A program made the translations under genes and the position numbers. A stretch of 64,000 nucleotides of DNA, taken from assembly GCF_027942865.1 (NCBI RefSeq), contig NC_134510.1:10754743-10818742 (forward strand), given 5' to 3'. The notes beneath the pieces were generated by a model, which had not been told where the DNA came from, made no database searches, and was given only the letters and a program-made list of their open reading frames with translations. Position 1 is the stretch's first letter. Each line of letters begins with the position of its first letter. Below are positions 11,528 to 21,211 of the stretch, one piece after another. Source of the stretch: Odontesthes bonariensis (Eukaryota > Chordata > Actinopteri > Atheriniformes > Atherinopsidae).

Positions 11528-12019
11528 AGCTAGGTCATTTATCAGCTGCCTGCCACCAAGTGATGATTGTTTTGATACTCTCACGCATCTTCGGCCTAAA
11601 TGTCAATAGCCCCCTTCAAATAGCCTAACATGAGGCCAGGTTGCTTCGGTCAAAAGCCCTTTCCCGTTTACTATGGTGTTAAGTGCAAACCAAGACCTTA
11701 TAATCAACAATGTGCTTTTGCTAATGATTCTGTCCTGCCCAAAGCACTGTGGAAGGTTGTGACAACACAGCTAGTTGAGCTGTGGTCAGAAGATTCTCAT
11801 GCAACAAGTGTCTTGGCTGTTGTTTAACAGGGCTCCTGAGGCAAACAAAAAGTAGGCATAGCATTTGGAAGCAAGAACTGTTCGGAAGTAAAGCGGCCAC
11901 AATAATCTTTAAACAAGATGATGCAGTGGCAGAATAGCAATACGACATGGTATTGCTAAGCAAGGAGTAAACTTGGGTTGCCTTGCCAGTGAAAATGTTT
12001 CTCTAGGAGAAGTCTGCAA

Positions 12020-12102
12020 TGTCAGAAGTGTGATTTGAACCCACGCCTCCAGGGGAGACTGCGACCTGAACGCAGCACCTTAGACCGCTCCGCCATCCTG
12101 AC
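12020..12102 (-). tRNA. tRNA-Leu (CAG), unit 14
   Basis: Anticodon CAG, with the D-stem and T-stem changes of unit 13. Confidence 0.82.
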
Positions 12103-12352
12103 TACTAAAAGGAATATTTGACGACACTGTCGGCGGGCCCAGGCATCATTCCAGCGAATATGTGGGTCTGCGTTGTGTTCGTGTTGAAGGGGAATATTGA
12201 CGAGGCATGCAGCTTCATGGAAGACTCTCCTTCTGAGTGATGGGACTGTGATAGCAATTTTCCTGCACCTTGAAACGGGACACCAAAATCTTATTTCACT
12301 CCTTGGCGATAGTTGTCTTTTAATCTGACGACTGTATCAGTCACACAGAAAT

Positions 12353-12424
12353 TCCTCGTTAGTATAATGGACAGTATCTCCGCCTGTCACGCGGAAGATC
12401 GGGGTTCGATTCCCTGACGGGGAG
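12353..12424 (+). tRNA. tRNA-Asp (GTC), unit 14
   Basis: C5 form with one G:U pair in the T stem. Confidence 0.9.
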
Positions 12425-12916
12425 AGCTTGGTCTTTTATCAGCTGCCTGCCACCAAGTGATGATTGCTTTGATACTCTCACCCATCTTCGGCCTAAATGT
12501 CAATAGCCCCCTTCAAATAGCCTAACATGAGGCCAGGTTGCTTCGGTCAAAAGTCCTTTCCCGTTTACTATGGTGTTAAGTGCAAACCAAGACCTTATAA
12601 TCAACAATGTGCTTTTGCTAATGATTCTGTCCTGCCCAAAGCACTGTGGAAGGTTGTGACAACACAGCTAGTTGAGCTGTGGTCAGAAGATTCTCATGCA
12701 ACAAGTGTCTTGGCTGTTGTTTAACAGGGCTCCTGAGGCAAACAAAAAGTAGGCATAGCATTTGGAAGCAAGAACTGTTCGGAAGTAAAGCGGCCACAAT
12801 AATCTTTAAACAAGATGATGCAGTGGCAGAATAGCAATACGACATGGTATTGCTAAGCAAGGAGTAAACTTGGGTTGCCTTGCCAGTGAAAATGTTTCTC
12901 TAGGAGAAGTCTGCAA

Positions 12917-12998
12917 TGTCAGAAGTGGGATTTGAACCCACGCCTCCAGGGGAGACTGCGACCTGAACGCAGCACCTTAGACCGTCGGCCATCCTGAC
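12917..12998 (-). tRNA. tRNA-Leu (CAG), unit 15, one base short
   Basis: 82 nt: one G is missing from the D loop, near the conserved GG that docks with the T loop. Anticodon CAG. Possibly non-functional. Confidence 0.78.
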
Positions 12999-13248
12999 TA
13001 CTAAAAGGAATATTTGACGACACTGTCGGCGGGCCCAGGCATCATTCCAGCGAATATGTGGGTCTGCGTTGTGTTCGTGTTGAAGGGGAATATTGACGAG
13101 GCATGCAGCTTCATGGAAGACTCTCCTTCTGAGTGATGGGACTGTGATAGCAATTTTCCTGCACCTTGAAACGGGACACCAAAATCTTATTTCACTCCTT
13201 GGCGATAGTTGTCTTTTCGTCTGACGACTGTAACAGTCACACAGAAGT

Positions 13249-13320
13249 TCCTCGTTAGTATAATGGACAGTATCTCCGCCTGTCACGCGGAAGATCGGGG
13301 TTTGATTCCCCGACGGGGAG
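13249..13320 (+). tRNA. tRNA-Asp (GTC), unit 15
   Basis: C5 form. The T loop has T in place of invariant C56, which is also part of the B box, so both transcription and folding may suffer. Confidence 0.8.
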
Positions 13321-13812
13321 AGCTAGGTCTTTTATCAGCTGCCTGCCACCAAGTGATGATTGTTTTGATACTCTCACGCATCTTCGGCCTAAATGTCAAT
13401 AGCCCCCTTCAAATAGCCTAACATGAGGCCAGGTTGCTTCGGTCAAAAGCCCTTTCCCGTTTACTATGGTGTTAAGTGCAAACCAAGACCTTATAATCAA
13501 CAATGTGCTTTTGCTAATGATTCTGTCCTGCCCAAAGCACTGTGGAAGGTTGTGACAACACAGCTAGTTGAGCTGTGGTCAGAAGATTCTCATGCAACAA
13601 GTGTCTTGGCTGTTGTTTAACAGGGCTCCTGAGGCAAACAAAAAGTAGGCATAGCATTTGGAAGCAAGAACTGTTCGGAAGTAAAGTGGCCACAATAATC
13701 TTTAAACAAGATGATGCAGTGGCAGAATAGCAATACGACATGGTATTGCTAAGCAAGGAGTAAACTTGGGTTGCCTTGCCAGAGAAAATGTTTCTCTAGG
13801 AGAAGTCTGGAA

Positions 13813-13895
13813 TGTCAGAAGTGGGATTTGAACCCACGCCTCGAGGGGAGACTGCGACCTTAACGCATCGCCTTAGACCGCTCGGCCATCCTGAC
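13813..13895 (-). tRNA. tRNA-Leu (AAG), unit 16
   Basis: Anticodon AAG. One variable-arm change and one anticodon-stem change. Confidence 0.85.
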
Positions 13896-14145
13896 TGCTA
13901 AAAGGAATATTTGACGACACTGTCGGCGGGCCAAGGCATCATTCCAGCGAATATGTGGGTCTGCGTTGTGTTCGTGTTGAAGGGGAATATTGACGAGGCA
14001 TGCAGCTTCATGGAAGACTCTCCTTCTGAGTGATGGGACTGTGATAGCAATTTTCCTGCACCTTGAAACCGGACACCAAAATCTTATTTCACTCCTTGGC
14101 GATAGTTGTCTTTTCGTCTGACGACTGTGTCAGTCACACAGAAAT

Positions 14146-14217
14146 TCCTCGTTAGTATAATGGACAGTATCTCCGCCTGTCACGCGGAAGATAGGGGTTC
14201 GATTCCCTGACGGGGAG
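14146..14217 (+). tRNA. tRNA-Asp (GTC), unit 16
   Basis: C5 form with two T-stem changes (A49 and a G:U pair). Confidence 0.82.
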
Positions 14218-14709
14218 AGCTAGGTCTTTTATCAGCTGCCTGCCACCAAGTGATGATTGTTTTGATACTCTCACCCATCTTCGGCCTAAATGTCAATAGC
14301 CCCCTTCAAATAGCCTAACATGAGGCCAGGTTGCTTCAGTCAAAAGCCCTTTCCCGTTTACTATGGTGTTAAGTGCAAACCAAGACCTTATAATCAACAA
14401 TGTGCTTTTGCTAATGATTCTGTCCTGCCCAAAGCACTGTGGAAGGTTGTGACAACACAGCTAGTTGAGCTGTGGTCAGAAGATTCTCATGCAACAAGTG
14501 TCTTGGCTGTTGTTTAACAGGGCTCCTGAGGCAAACAAAAAGTAGGCATAGCATTTGGAAGCAAGAACTGTTCGGAAGTAAAGCGGCCACAATAATCTTT
14601 AAACAAGATGATGCAGTGGCAGAATAGCAATACGACATGGTATTGCTAAGCAAGGAGTAAACTTGGGTTGCCTTGCCAGTGAAAATGTTTCTCTAGGAGA
14701 AGTCTGCAA

Positions 14710-14792
14710 TGTCAGAAGTGTGATTTGAACCCACGCCTCCAGGGGAGACTGCGACCTGAACGCAGCACCTTAGACCGCTCCGCCATCCTGAC
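14710..14792 (-). tRNA. tRNA-Leu (CAG), unit 17
   Basis: Anticodon CAG, with the D-stem and T-stem changes of units 13 and 14. Confidence 0.82.
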
Positions 14793-15042
14793 TACTAAAA
14801 GGAATATTTGACGACACTGTCGGCGGGCCCAGGCATCATTCCAGCGAATATGTGGGTCTGCGTTGTGTTCGTGTTGAAGGGGAATATTGACGAGGCATGC
14901 AGCTTCATGGAAGACTCTCCCTCTGAGTGATGGGACTGTGATAGCAATTTTCCTGCACCTTGAAACGGGACACCAAAATCTTATTTCACTCCTTGGCGAT
15001 AGTTGTCTTTTCGTCTGACGACTGTATCAGTCACACAGAAGT

Positions 15043-15094
15043 TCCTCGTTAGTATAATGGACAGTATCTCCGCCTGTCACGCGGAAGATCGGGG
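15043..15094 (+). pseudogene. tRNA-Asp, unit 17, cut before the T arm
   Basis: The gene runs normally through the anticodon arm and stops at GATCGGGG, where segment A begins. It lacks the T arm, B box and 3' acceptor strand, so it cannot work. It marks the array breakpoint. Confidence 0.9.
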
Positions 15095-15212
15095 ACAGAC
15101 AATATTTATCCTAAACAGGTTAATCAGTTAGTCATTGGGAAGAAATGGCTGCTTTCTTGATGCTGTGCTGCTCCCAAAATAGGATCTAACCACAAACATT
15201 TCTGTCCTGCAG

Positions 15213-15262
15213 CAAAGAACAACACAGGAGGAGAAACTGCAGTGGAGCAGTTCGGCAATTAA
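15213..15262 (+). CDS. Putative last coding exon of an unrecognised gene (copy in A)
   Basis: A pyrimidine-rich acceptor TCTGTCCTGCAG ends at 15212 and is followed by 50 nt ending in TAA. Entered in the phase set by the upstream exon at 60364 in A', it reads KNNTGGETAVEQFGN and stop. Here the exon is orphaned because the tRNA array ends only about 120 bp upstream. The family is not recognised; a short polar tail with Asn and Gly could be a cytoplasmic end of a receptor, but that is a guess. Confidence 0.4.
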
Positions 15263-16252
15263 TGAACAATTAATTAACAATTAATCATGGTTTACTAAAA
15301 CTTCTCAAATTTTCCCAAAAATTCTGTGTGTGTTTTTGTCTTCTTTTGTTTTCTTCTTTCTTTTGTTCTGTGTTGTTTCTTTGATTTAATTTTTCTTTTC
15401 TTTTGTTTTTGTTTTGGTTTGGGGTCCATATGAAAAAATAAATAAATAAATGATGAATTGGGCATTAGGATTGAACCTTTCAAAGAGACATGCCCTAAGT
15501 ATAAAAATACAGTGCAAATGACATTTTGCACTACTGCGCTGCACGATTTCTTGTCCTTCTAATATTATTCCACAGATTCAGAACCACTACAGGACGTACG
15601 GCTGGAGGACTCATAAGCTTGAGTTCTGGGAGGCCTTGCCCATCATGCCAAGATGATGGTGGAAAAACCACACAACAAAATGATCCCAAAAGAAGATTAG
15701 TTAGGAAAAAGGGTGGTAAATACCCTTTATGGAGTGACGTACTGGTAACCTCTCCTTCCAAGATTAGTTCCGGATCAGAATGCTGAACGGACGTTTAGCC
15801 AACAGGAGAACCAAGCACCAAGCAGTGACAGGATTGGACCAGAAGAGACCACACGACTCGTCACATAGTCATCAGAAAAAATATATGTATCATTTTTGTT
15901 CATTTAAAAGAAATGTTAATCATAATTTCGCAACAGGTTCATATACTCATGGTATCATGCCCTGGTTAAATTTGTATTTCTGTTTTCATTTTTAAATCAT
16001 TTAGCGAATTCCTCTTAAATGTTGTTAATGAATCATTTTTAGTATGTCCATTGCCATTGGTGTGACTCAGCTGATCAGAGTGGGACCTTAGACATTGATT
16101 AATACTCCTGATATAGAAAGTTTAGCTAAAGCATTAGAATTATTTTTACTATTTCCACATGCCTGTGCAATGAAGACTTGCTTGCTGCTGTAATTGCAAA
16201 GAAGAACAGCTTACACATAAGCTTTCATAATGACACATGAAGTCACTTCAAA
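15263..16252. other. Intergenic part of segment A, no gene supported
   Basis: A stretch around 15300-15420 is rich in TTTTG and TTCTTT. An 86-codon open frame at 15526-15786 survives in both copies, but it has no recognisable domain, and the copies differ by amino-acid changes. No RNA gene is seen. Confidence 0.5.
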
Positions 16253-16298
16253 ATGGAGATGGCAGAAATCTCCTATCTGATTGTGCTACATCTTAAAG
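16253..16298 (+). CDS. Putative first exon with leader-like peptide (copy in A)
   Basis: ATG in good context (CAAAATGG) opens a 46-nt frame MEMAEISYLIVLHLK that ends at a strong donor AAAG/GTAAGTGG in phase 1. A short hydrophobic core and a phase-1 exit are typical of signal-peptide exons of secreted or Ig-superfamily genes; that is inference. An identical exon is present at 63834-63879 in A'. No following exon can be pointed to because an LTR and a Harbinger element begin 140 bp downstream. Confidence 0.4.
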
Positions 16299-16441
16299 GT
16301 AAGTGGCGTCTTGCAGCTTGGGGGGACTGCTAAAAAACTTGCTGCTGCTAAAACAGATGTGACACAATACAGAAGATTACATTCCTACCTCAGTTATTTG
16401 ACTGAATTGGTTGAAATGATAGAAATCACTTCAAAAGGAAT

Positions 16442-16569
16442 TGTTAAAATTGGCTTTGTTCTTAGACATTATAAATGAAATAAGTCTCAGTAGTTTTCCA
16501 TCCAGGAATGGGAAGACAAAACAATTGGAAAAGCCTGGGAAAGCAAGGGCAGATTCACACACACACATT
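16442..16569 (-). mobile_element. Fossil LTR fragment (TGTTA...TAACA family)
   Basis: Reverse complement of the 3' end of the LTRs at 45177-48112 and 60774-62792, starting at TGTTAAAATTGG. It ends at ATT, where a Harbinger element is inserted; the other half of the LTR is not found beyond that element. An old, incomplete LTR; internal retroelement genes are absent. Confidence 0.7.
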
Positions 16570-16736
16570 GGGCCTCATGCGAGAACCGTTCGTACGCACA
16601 GATTTGTTCTTAAACCGTGCGTACGAGTGATTTAAGAGAATTTGCGCATTCACCAATCTTTTCGTATTTTACTTTCAGGTTTTCTTTCAGGTACGAACAG
16701 AATTTACGAGTGATCCAGACCTGTCGTTAGCCTGGG

Positions 16737-17716
16737 AATTCCCATGCTGCTTTGCGCTCGATTTCATTCTCACTGCAAAGTCAGCCTGGAAACCACCGCC
16801 CTTATTTTTGCCAGAGTTTGGGAACCAATCACAGAACGGGAGGGGGGGGGGGGGGGGGGCAGCAAGACGATGACGACGTCTATGCGCTACACCGAAGCTT
16901 GTAGAGTGTTAATCCAACATGACAGCGGACACAACGTTACCGTTCGATGCAGCCTTAGAAAGTGTTTCGGAGTAGATTCACCCTAGGGTCATTTGAACCG
17001 TGATATCCAGCCAAGTAGCCCACCCGAAGTTTTTCCGATATTGGCTGAACATCAGCCGAGTTACTGAGTTATCCCGAATAGCTTAGTACAAGCGCTGACG
17101 GACCCTGGCAGTATCTCCAAAATGACCACACTAAAATCACATGCCATGACACCAAACTTCTACAGTAGCAAAAATATGGTCTGTACTCACAAAACGATGC
17201 ATTTGGAAGTTTGTACATAGTCCAGGAGTTTATTATTATCAACACAAGCCTGATAGCTTTTCTGCTGCTAAAGCTTCGTTGACGTCACTTCTGGGAGCTG
17301 GGAGCTTCAAAGTAAGATGAGGGTTGATCTACTACTGTAGACAACAAAGCAGGGCTGCTCAATTTCTCCATTATTAAAATAAATTCACAACTCTACAACA
17401 TAAAAATTCATGTAGAATATAGCATATAGGCCTACTTTGTTGTCAATTTAAGTAGCTTAGAGCGCAAGTTTACTTTTGTTTTACTTTTTTTTCTTCTTCC
17501 TCGTCGAATTTCTGTCGTCATCTGGTATAAGTGATACAATTGGCTATGAATTGCGCGCAAAGCAGCATGGGAAGAACCTGACGTCATTTGATAGACATTC
17601 GTAGCGCCCAATAAACGGCTCTAGGCATTCGTAAACCACGCCTCAAATACGAGAAAATGCACACCTAGTTCCCAGACCACCATCTCATCGAGATTGTGGA
17701 CGCGTCAGCCAGGCTA
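16737..17716. mobile_element. hAT-like MITE with 8-bp target duplication
   Basis: ACCTGTCG occurs at 16729-16736 and 17717-17724. The ends are TTAGCCTGG and CCAGGCTA, and inner repeats TTCCCATGCTGCTTTGC / GCAAAGCAGCATGGGAA lie near both sides. It encodes nothing. It contains a long G run (from about 16842) and a fragment of a TTAA element at 16967-17445. The 8-bp duplication fits hAT; the family is not certain. Confidence 0.75.
16967..17445 (-). mobile_element. Fragment of the TTAA-target element of 45225-47766
   Basis: Matches, in reverse order, both halves of the element at 45225-47766 without its Harbinger insert. At AAACTCCTGGACTATG on the reverse strand (around 17220) it shows the uninterrupted target site, so it proves that the Harbinger there is a later insertion with CTG target duplication. 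Confidence 0.8.
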
Positions 17717-17946
17717 ACCTGTCGTAGGAGATTCGTAAAATAATCCGCTGTTATTCAAATCAAGTTTGCTTGACTAATGGATTGTATATTTAATTACTTT
17801 GAAGCAAACATAAATAAATATATACATTATACCCCATAATTATGCTGACATTATTCTGTTTGACTTAAATTAAAGGTTAATCTGACTCTGTATCTAACAC
17901 GAACCAGCGGCTGACTTGCTACTTTTGGATACCTTAGTGCGTCAGG

Positions 17947-18365
17947 CTCTTGGAAGAGACCGTGTAGATATCCTGCGGAGACAGACGAATGGCTGACATC
18001 GCGATTAAGACTGCCAAGGACTGTGCTGCTGCAAATATGCAACTTGCTAGAGCCACAACTCCAGAGAGAAACACACTGATCTAACCCAATTCTACCACAC
18101 GCCCAGGTCCTCACCACCCTTGGATTTTTGGCCACTGGAACCTTTCAGAGCGAGATTGGAGATAGATCGGGGGTGTCCCAGTCCTCTGTGAGTCGTGCGC
18201 TCCCCTTGGTCATCAAAACTCTCATCAGGTTATCACCCACGGTACATCAAATTCCCATACACCGCTGTCCAACAAGTGCAAATTAAATGAGACTTTCATG
18301 TCGTGGCTGGACTGCCAATCATAATTGGAGCACGAGACACATATACGCATCAAAGCACCCGTGCC
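17947..18365 (+). pseudogene. HARBI1-like Harbinger transposase, broken
   Basis: The + strand between about 18103 and 18290 reads VLTTLGFLATGTFQSE then IGDRSGVSQSSVSRAL, the helix-turn-helix region of HARBI1-type DDE transposases. Upstream pieces (RRQTN..., about 17975) and downstream pieces (HIRIKAP, about 18340, next to the first catalytic Asp) lie in other frames. The family catalyses cut-and-paste transposition; this copy cannot. The C-terminal catalytic part is missing. Confidence 0.85.
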
Positions 18366-18541
18366 GTTGTGCAGAGCACTGAGCTGAAGGCCAGGTGAGT
18401 GCGTTTCGATACAGCGGGGGGCAAACTGCTCTATAGCCCAGAGAAGGCATGCCAGATTTGCGCAATATTTCCATGAAACACTTAAGCTGGCCCTGGAGTT
18501 CCAGCAGTGGCTGTGACAACGTCTTTTTTTAAAAGCTATTT

Positions 18542-18766
18542 TCATATTAAACCATTTCTTTTTTTTATTATTTCGGTGACAACTACAGGTGACACGAAAT
18601 TAACAGCACTCCTAATTGCTTCCCATTTCTTTGCTTTAGCAGGTCCCGTAATTCCACTGCTGACACTGCTAAAAATGACAGATTTTCCTTTTTGGATCTC
18701 TGAAAGCAGAACTTCAATCTCAGAGCCCCTAAAGTTGTTCTTTTTGCGCCTTGATGCCATTCTCAT
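18542..18766 (-). pseudogene. Harbinger Myb/SANT-like DNA-binding protein, partial
   Basis: Starts at ATG (18766) and reads SEIEVLLSEIQKGKSVIFSS then SGITGPAKAKKWEAIRSAVN, the N-terminal Myb-like trihelix of the second Harbinger protein (related to NAIF1/MSANTD). It opposes the transposase gene, as usual for the superfamily. The conserved KKW helix expected after it is not reached before the frame ends. Confidence 0.75.
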
Positions 18767-18969
18767 GACTCAACACTCAACACTTCCTTGCACAGGAGCG
18801 AGGGAGCGCAGCCTATTATGGTATAATCTTGGGCGTGGAGTATGCAAATCTACTATCCTCGTGCACGTGGATAGTAGATACGCACGAGTGGGATTCATCA
18901 TTTACGCAGGTCGTTTACACACTTTTTCCGAAGTTAAGAGCGTTTGTTGAATCTGACGTGGCGTGGAGT

Positions 18970-19500
18970 GTTTATCAAAATCCCTTCCTATAATTGTACA
19001 TTTTAGTTAATAGAGTCAAATAATCTGAGATGGAGACAGGATTCTAAATTGTTAGTGTTGCTGGGTTTCAGGGTGAGAAATGAATTACATGTTAAAGTGA
19101 AATGAGGGCTGAGTCTTTGTACTGACGAACAGAACTGGGAGTTCTATAGTTCACTTCCTGAAAAATACTAAAGAATAAACATGAAGATGGATCACTGAAG
19201 GTTTCTTTATACCTGTAATGGAAAACAAACACAGTTTTGTTGCTTCATATTTGTTTTAGCATCAATTTAACTAAAAAAAGAATTTGAATTTAGATTTTTT
19301 TTCTGTATTAGATACATAAAAAGGAAGAAACTGAAACATTTCCGCTCAAATTCATATAAACTATAAACTGTAAGTTATCGTCTGACTCTGTCTGAATATT
19401 ATTCATGTAAGAGAAGGAGTGGATCAAACCCTGTAAACAAATACAACAACACAATGTTAAAACATATTTTCAAGAGAGACAGTTGAGGAAATCTCATCTG
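18970..19500 (+). repeat. Flank block F of the 7SL locus, copy 1
   Basis: This ~530-bp block (from TTTATCAAAATCCC) recurs at 44668-45165 and, interrupted after 130 bp by a LINE, at 21572-21703. It lies upstream of 7SL copy 1 and downstream of copies 1 and 2. That order means 7SL genes once stood in tandem with F between them. Confidence 0.85.
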
Positions 19501-19707
19501 TTTCACTCATCGTGTAAAAAGTTCTATTATAAAATGATGAAGCTCAAAGGGAAACATGAAACTGTACAAATGGAACACAGAGATTCTCCTGTATGGATGC
19601 TGCTCCATTCATCAAGTTTCCAAAAACTGAGGTGGGATTTTCTGCAGGAATGAAAACGATCCAAACACTTGTCAGTCTTTGCTGCTCGATGCCGCTGTTG
19701 TGTTTGA

Positions 19708-19715
19708 TGACATCA
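19708..19715 (+). promoter_or_regulatory. CRE/ATF-like site upstream of 7SL copy 1
   Basis: TGACATCA lies 53-60 bp before the 7SL start. Vertebrate 7SL genes are known to need an upstream ATF/CRE site near -50 as well as internal promoter elements. Copy 3 keeps the same octamer; copy 2 has TGATATCA. Confidence 0.6.
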
Positions 19716-19767
19716 AAATGTCGTTTACTTCAACAAGCTGAAAGTCTGATAAACGTGAGAGTCTCTC

Positions 19768-20063
19768 GCCGGGTGCTGTGGCGCGCGCCTGTAATCCAAG
19801 CTACCGGGAGGCTGAGGCTGGTGGATCGCTTGAGCTCAGGAGCTCTGAGCTGCAGTGGACTATGCCGATCGGGTGTCCGCACTAAGCTCGGTACCGATAT
19901 GGTGCTCCTGGGGGAGCCCGGGACCACCAGGTTGTCTAAGGAGGGGAGGACCGGCCCAGGTCGGAAACGGAGCAGGTCAAAGCCCCCGTGCCGCTCAGTA
20001 GTGGGATCGCACCTGTGATTAGACGCTGCAGTGCAGCCTGAGTCATACAGCGGGACCCAGTCT
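19768..20063 (+). ncRNA. 7SL (SRP) RNA gene, copy 1
   Basis: The 296-nt gene aligns along its length with vertebrate 7SL RNA (about 299 nt). The 5' Alu domain opens GCCGGGTGCTGTGG and has the UGU-containing loops. The middle has GGTGTCCGCACTAAG. The S domain keeps helix 6 and helix 8 with GGAAACGGAGCAGGTCAA, the SRP54 contact. The 3' strand ends GACCCAGTCT followed by a T5 run, the Pol III terminator (20063-20067). The RNA is the scaffold of the signal recognition particle in cytosolic ER targeting. With the upstream CRE-like site and full length, this looks like a gene rather than an Alu-type retrocopy: it has no A tail. Confidence 0.93.
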
Positions 20064-20548
20064 TTTTACACTCTTTGTTCTCTCCAACAAAATACTGGGA
20101 CAACACACACGCTCCAACATCACCTCTTTACACGTTACAGCAGTTTCTCTATCTTCTCTTTTCCATTGAAAAGCACAGCTGTTTCTTGGACCTGCAGCGC
20201 CCCCACCTGGAGAAGACGAGCAACGACCATCAGCCACATCACTCACCGCTGCTTCACAGATACACTCTGCTCCATCACTCATTCAATCAAGCTGCTGCTG
20301 TCACATCACACACACTTTGAGACTTTTACTGCTTTGATTAATTGAATACGTCCACAGAGATTCTTTTGGGGTGACAATGAGACACACACAACATAAATAT
20401 GCAAACATTTTAGACTGTCTATCGTGTGACCTTCTCTACAGTTCTTGGATGTTTGTTAGATTGTAATATCAGCACTTGACATCTCCGAGTGTGTGCAACA
20501 CTCAGACTATAAGACAGTGATGCAGATGAACTGCAAGAATTCTTACTG
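20064..20548 (+). repeat. 3' flank of 7SL, shared with copy 2
   Basis: Matches 43816-44303 closely, and part of it matches 49998-50226 inverted. It contains no gene that can be supported. Duplicated flanks show that the 7SL copies spread by DNA duplication, not retrotransposition. Confidence 0.85.
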
Positions 20549-20552
20549 TTAA

Positions 20553-21207
20553 AGGATAAGACCGGTTTTTTGACATTGGGCCCTTGATTTCACATTATAA
20601 CATGATGTTCTACTCACCCCTGCTTGTTGTTTGTCATTTGGAGCTGTTCCGAAGATATTCGCGAGGCGTCTGGCTGCTCTCTTGAGATATTCGGCCATGA
20701 AACGGTTTCCTATGGGCAAGCTCATACAGGCACAAACTATGCTGTTTATAATTTATTAATTACTCTACACTAGCACTGATAACGTGGAGGTGCGTCGCTT
20801 ACTTAAAAAAATCCGGGTTATTGTAATTTTGATTTTTTTGTCGTAAAGTGGGTGTTACTGACGTCATCGTCGTGCTACTGCCACAGACAGCCCACAGACC
20901 TGCTGCCTATTTATTCATTCGGCTAAAATTCAAAATTAGTAACCCGGATTTTTTTAAGTAAGCGACGCACCTCCACGTTATCAGTGCTGGTGTAGAGTAA
21001 TTAATAAATTATAAACAGCATAGTTTGTACCTGTATAAGCTTGCCCATAGGAAACCGTTTCATGGCCGAATATCTCAAGAGAGCAGCCGGACGCCTCGCG
21101 AATATCTTCGGAACAGCTCCAAATGACCAACAACAAGCAGGGGTGAGTAGAACATCATGTTATAATGTGAAATCAAGGGCCCAATGTCAAAAAACCGGTC
21201 TTATCCT
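20553..21207. mobile_element. Palindromic TTAA-target MITE (piggyBac-like)
   Basis: The ends AGGATAAGACCGG / CCGGTCTTATCCT are perfect inverted repeats, and the arms stay complementary for about 260 bp around a ~120-bp centre. TTAA flanks both sides (20549-20552, 21208-21211). The matching place in 7SL copy 2 (44304-44307) has a single TTAA, so the element and its duplication are directly shown. It encodes nothing. Confidence 0.88.
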
Positions 21208-21211
21208 TTAA

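Larger units (their letters stand above)
1..15094. repeat. tRNA array 1: 17 tandem ~897-bp units, each tRNA-Leu(-) plus tRNA-Asp(+)
   Basis: The same ~897-bp block recurs head to tail (steps of 897, twice 895-896). In each unit the two tRNA genes diverge: their 5' ends are about 250 bp apart, and the 3' ends of neighbouring units converge across about 490 bp. The spacers are nearly as similar as the genes, so the array is recent or kept homogeneous. Each tRNA-Asp is followed by a run of four T about 10 bp downstream, a Pol III terminator; unit 13 has lost it. Leu anticodons are CAG in units 1, 3, 4, 7, 8, 10-15 and 17, and AAG in units 2, 5, 6, 9 and 16. The window opens inside a unit, so the array runs on to the left. 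Confidence 0.97.
15095..16440. repeat. Segment A, direct copy of 60462-60735 plus 62960-64000
   Basis: The sequence from the array breakpoint onward is repeated almost base for base at 60462 and, after an insertion that includes an LTR, again from about 62960 to the window end. Both copies hold a short acceptor-plus-stop exon and, about 1 kb later, an ATG exon with a donor. They look like two intergenic blocks of a tandem gene family. A' has its own upstream exon at 60231-60364, whereas in A that exon is replaced by the tRNA array. Confidence 0.9.
16570..18965 (+). mobile_element. PIF/Harbinger element 1, truncated on the right
   Basis: It begins with GGGCCTCATGCGAGAACCG, followed by GTACG-rich subterminal repeats typical of fish Harbingers, next to target ATT in an LTR. 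It carries a HARBI1-like transposase remnant (+, 17947-18365) and a Myb/SANT-like remnant (-, 18542-18766), the two-gene set of this superfamily. A MITE (16737-17716) sits inside its left part. No matching right terminal repeat is found; the sequence passes into the 7SL flank near 18966. Confidence 0.85.

Noticed and set aside
62-14653. Recurring open frames of 65, 70, 80 and 100 codons in every tRNA array unit
   Set aside because: They cross the tRNA genes or spacers on both strands, overlap each other, and recur only because the unit recurs. No splice or promoter context, no domain.
1-15094. Array as satellite or CRISPR-like repeat
   Set aside because: Units are 897 bp with well-formed tRNA genes; there are no short repeats with unique spacers.
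15526-15786. 86-codon frame present in both A and A'
   Set aside because: No domain or splice signal; amino-acid differences between the copies look neutral.
18507-18950. 147-codon + strand frame over the Harbinger Myb-like gene
   Set aside because: It is the complement of the Myb-like coding region and has no domain of its own.
19768-20063. 7SL copies as Alu-like SINEs
   Set aside because: They contain the complete S domain, no A-rich tail, and share long DNA flanks, so they are gene duplicates.
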